Assembly: GCF_002027705.1 (NCBI RefSeq)
Contig: NZ_MBTG01000056.1
Coordinates: forward strand, 1 to 64,000
Reading direction: 5' to 3'
DNA: 64,000 nt
Source: Paenibacillus ferrarius
Lineage (GTDB): Bacteria; Bacillota; Bacilli; Paenibacillales; NBRC-103111
Every line of letters starts with the position of its first letter. The first letter of the stretch is position 1. The translations under genes were made by a program, and so were the position numbers. Under the pieces are notes generated by a model. That model saw only the letters and a list, made by a program, of their open reading frames with translations, ran no database searches and was not told the origin of the DNA. Below, piece after piece: positions 61,761-64,000 of the stretch.

Positions 61761-62706
61761 ACCTATTTTGCAAATTCGCAATATGAAGAAGCATTTTAAT
61801 CTTGGCAATGGCAAGGTGCTTAAGGCCGTCGACAATTTCTCGATAGAAATCAATCGGGGTGAAACCTTTGGTCTCGTTGGGGAATCTGGTTGCGGGAAAT
61901 CGACAGCTGGACGTACGATTATCAATCTGTATGACGTCACGGAAGGCGAAGTTATTTTCGATGGCGAAAATGTTCACAAGATGAAAGGCAAGAAGCTGAA
62001 GGATTTTAATCGGAATATGCAAATGGTATTCCAAGATCCGTACGCTTCCTTGAACCCGCGTATGACCGTTGGTAATATCATTGCAGAAGGCATTGATATC
62101 CATGGTCTATACAAAGGGGCTAAACGCAAAGAACGCGTGATGGAATTGCTGCGTGCTGTTGGTTTGAATGATGAGCATGCCAGCCGGTTCCCGCATGAGT
62201 TCTCCGGCGGCCAACGCCAGCGTATCGGGATTGCCCGTGCTTTGGCGATTGAACCTAAATTTATTATCGCGGATGAGCCGATCTCGGCCTTGGACGTATC
62301 TGTTCAAGCTCAGGTTGTTAATCTGTTCAAAAGATTGCAAAAAGAAATGGGTTTGACTTATTTGTTTATTGCGCATGACTTGGCGATGGTAAAGCATATT
62401 TCTGATCGTATCGGTGTTATGTACTTGGGCAACCTTGTTGAAGTTACGACATCCGATGATCTTTATGCGAAGCCGCTTCATCCTTATACGCAGTCATTGC
62501 TCTCGGCTATTCCGATCCCGGATCCAGAGATTGAACGTACGCGTGAGCGTATCATTCTTCAAGGTGACGTGCCAAGTCCGCTCAACCCGCCAAGCGGCTG
62601 CCCGTTCCGTACGCGCTGCCCGCAAGCAATGGCGAAATGTGCAGATTCGATGCCGCCTACCAAAGAAGTGGAACCACATCACTTTGTTGCTTGTCATTTG
62701 TATTAA
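61750..62706 (+). CDS. oppF: Oligopeptide ABC ATPase OppF
   Basis: A 318-residue ATPase. Walker A is GESGCGKSTAGR, the signature is FSGGQRQRIGIA and Walker B is FIIADEPISALDV. The C-terminal Cys motif is GCPFRTRCPQAMAKC. Site GGAGTAGGAGG lies upstream. It overlaps oppD and ends the operon. Confidence 0.95.
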   Translation: MSNKPILQIRNMKKHFNLGNGKVLKAVDNFSIEINRGETFGLVGESGCGKSTAGRTIINLYDVTEGEVIFDGENVHKMKGKKLKDFNRNMQMVFQDPYASLNPRMTVGNIIAEGIDIHGLYKGAKRKERVMELLRAVGLNDEHASRFPHEFSGGQRQRIGIARALAIEPKFIIADEPISALDVSVQAQVVNLFKRLQKEMGLTYLFIAHDLAMVKHISDRIGVMYLGNLVEVTTSDDLYAKPLHPYTQSLLSAIPIPDPEIERTRERIILQGDVPSPLNPPSGCPFRTRCPQAMAKCADSMPPTKEVEPHHFVACHLY

Positions 62707-62714
62707 TTTGCTCG

Positions 62715-62742
62715 GCCGTCCCTTAGGGGCGGCTTTTTGTCT
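62715..62742 (+). terminator. Terminator of the opp operon
   Basis: GCCGTCCC (62715-62722) and GGGGCGGC (62726-62733) form the stem. TTTTTGTC follows. Confidence 0.88.
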
Positions 62743-62779
62743 TGTTCGGATTTTAATTGTAATTTTTAAAAATACAGTT

Positions 62780-62808
62780 TTGACGATTTCGGGGCTTACG
62801 TGTACAAT
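62780..62808 (+). promoter_or_regulatory. Sigma-A promoter of bshC
   Basis: TTGACG (62780-62785) and TACAAT (62803-62808) are separated by 17 bases. Start of transcription near 62815, leader about 43 bases. Confidence 0.8.
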
Positions 62809-62857
62809 CAAAGAATAGCTGTTTTATTTGTTGTGAAGAGGAGACACAAGAAAGCTT

Positions 62858-64000
62858 ATGCAAATCGATACTTTTCATTGGAAGAAAAATCAGATATTGG
62901 CGGAAGATTATATTGGTCAATCGGATCAAGCAAAAGCATTATATCCGTATCATTTTGGAAACGTAGAAGATTGGCAATCCCGTGTAGATTGGTTGGACGA
63001 AGGCGGCACTTCGCTGCGGGCTGATCGCGGGCGCTTGGTGGAAGTGCTGCAAGCTTATAATGAACGTATTGGCAACTCACAGGCTGCTGTCGAGCAGATT
63101 AAAGCACTTGCAGGGAAGGATGCGCTCGCGATAGTAGGGGGGCAGCAAGCCGGCTTGTTTGGGGGTTCGCTTTTGGTCATGTACAAAGCGATTACACTTA
63201 TTCAATTGGCGCGTGAGTGGAGCGCGAAATTGGAGCGCCCAGTCGTGCCTGTTTTCTGGATTGCAGGCGAGGACCATGATTTCGATGAAGTCAATCATAT
63301 ACACATGTTATCCCAAGCTCAGCAGATTGAGAAAGTGAAGATGGATCATCCGACAGGCAAACGGACATCAGTCAGCAGACTGCCGCTTACGGCTGAAGCA
63401 TGGAAAGAAGCACTGAACGCCTTGGATCAATCATTAATGGATACGGAGTTCAAAGCATCCTTGCTAACAAAACTAGAGAGGACTGTGGTTGACGAGGCTT
63501 CCTTATCCGATGCATTTGCACGATGGATGGCCATTTTATTTGGCGAATACGGACTTGTTCTCATAGATTCGGATGAGCCGAATCTGCGTGCGCTGGAAGC
63601 ATCCATGTTTGAGCAATTAATCGTTCAGAATGAAGCTTTGACAGCCTCGCTGCTGACAAGTCAGGATGAGGTCACACAAGCGGGTTATGGCGTTCAAGCG
63701 GAGATTACGCAGGAAAGCGCTAATCTGTTTGTCTTTGCTGGTGAGCAGCGTCTGCTTTTGCACCGTGAGGGGAATTACTTTGCGGATAAGAAGAATGAGC
63801 ATCGCTTTACTAAGGAGCAATTGCTTGATATGGCTTTGACAACGCCTGAACAATTGAGCAATAACGTCATGACGCGGCCGCTGATGCAGGAATTTCTATT
63901 CCCCGTTCTGGCGACGGTTCTTGGAGCTGGTGAAATTGCCTACTGGGCGTTAACGAAACACGCTTTCGAACAATTTGGCATGAAAATGCCCATCTTGGCG
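62858..64000 (+). CDS. bshC: Bacillithiol synthase BshC (5' part)
   Basis: The first 381 codons are in the window and the frame is open to the edge. BshC is a cysteine-adding enzyme of bacillithiol synthesis, about 540 residues in full. The N-terminal fold of the nucleotide-binding core is present (VGGQQAGLFGGSLLVMYKA, PVFWIAGEDHDFDEVNH). AGAGGAG lies 15 bases before the ATG at 62858, a somewhat long spacing. No other start codon lies in between. In B. subtilis the gene stands after panE and before mraZ. Here the opp operon lies between. Confidence 0.92.
   Translation, partial: MQIDTFHWKKNQILAEDYIGQSDQAKALYPYHFGNVEDWQSRVDWLDEGGTSLRADRGRLVEVLQAYNERIGNSQAAVEQIKALAGKDALAIVGGQQAGLFGGSLLVMYKAITLIQLAREWSAKLERPVVPVFWIAGEDHDFDEVNHIHMLSQAQQIEKVKMDHPTGKRTSVSRLPLTAEAWKEALNALDQSLMDTEFKASLLTKLERTVVDEASLSDAFARWMAILFGEYGLVLIDSDEPNLRALEASMFEQLIVQNEALTASLLTSQDEVTQAGYGVQAEITQESANLFVFAGEQRLLLHREGNYFADKKNEHRFTKEQLLDMALTTPEQLSNNVMTRPLMQEFLFPVLATVLGAGEIAYWALTKHAFEQFGMKMPILA

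Noticed and set aside
1..64000. CRISPR arrays, tRNA or rRNA genes, prophage genes
   Set aside because: No regularly spaced direct repeats with unique spacers were seen, no cloverleaf or rRNA sequence was recognised, and no phage structural or integrase gene appears. The 112-bp array is tandem and without spacers.

Overview
The window looks like a chromosomal segment from a Paenibacillus-like member of the Bacillales. The evidence is a Firmicutes gene set and order: the yqfC-yqfD-phoH-pgpH-ybeY-dgkA-cdd-era-yqzL-recO block, dnaG-sigA, ylaG-H-J-K-like genes, and rsfA-panE-DUF3397-bshC. Other signs are sporulation genes (yqfC, yqfD, yhcN/ylaJ type, rsfA), strong AGGAGG-type ribosome binding sites, and frequent TTG and GTG starts. 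Base composition is mixed, with a few very GC-rich patches.

Layout. 1-1.7 kb: an IS91-type rolling-circle transposase with a small overlapping zinc-ribbon gene and a long inverted repeat. 1.7-2.4 kb: gene-free, with a series of short CCTGCA/TGCAGG hairpins. 2.4-10.9 kb: the sporulation, RNA-maturation and repair block. 11-15.5 kb: ppsR, yaiI and the macromolecular-synthesis pair dnaG-sigA. 15.6-18.3 kb: a membrane protein, trmK and a Nif3-family gene. 18.35-18.76 kb: RNase P RNA with type-A-like features. 18.9-29.1 kb: a secreted subtilase (minus strand), a YpuI-like gene, a GH15-like glycosidase, DUF1540, a CNNM/CBS protein, a lytic transglycosylase, cysteine desulfurase-thiI and a TerC-like protein.

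29.2-43.3 kb: a large envelope-directed cluster. It holds an exported anchored protein, an ABC ATPase and permease, a coiled-coil membrane protein with a Gly/Ala tail, a MoxR AAA+ ATPase, a DUF58 protein and two large membrane vWA proteins. A divergent MFS transporter gene sits inside it without intergenic space. I regard this as the best candidate for a poorly described multi-component system: an AAA+ chaperone, vWA partners and an ABC exporter apparently acting on the envelope.

43.4-49.4 kb: typA and the yla-like neighbourhood, ending with a PIN-PhoH protein. 49.4-49.9 kb: about four imperfect 112-bp tandem repeats rich in hairpins, which do not code because the period is not a multiple of three. 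50-52.7 kb: minus-strand genes, including a coding-like frame without a canonical start, a coiled-coil exported protein and a lipoprotein. 52.7-56.7 kb: a MidA-type methyltransferase, DUF2626, rsfA, panE and DUF3397. 57-62.7 kb: a complete oligopeptide ABC transporter operon (oppABCDF). 62.9 kb to the end: the 5' part of bshC (bacillithiol synthesis), cut by the window edge.

Family names come from recognised motifs and neighbourhoods, not from a search. Start codons were chosen by ribosome binding site spacing where several were possible.
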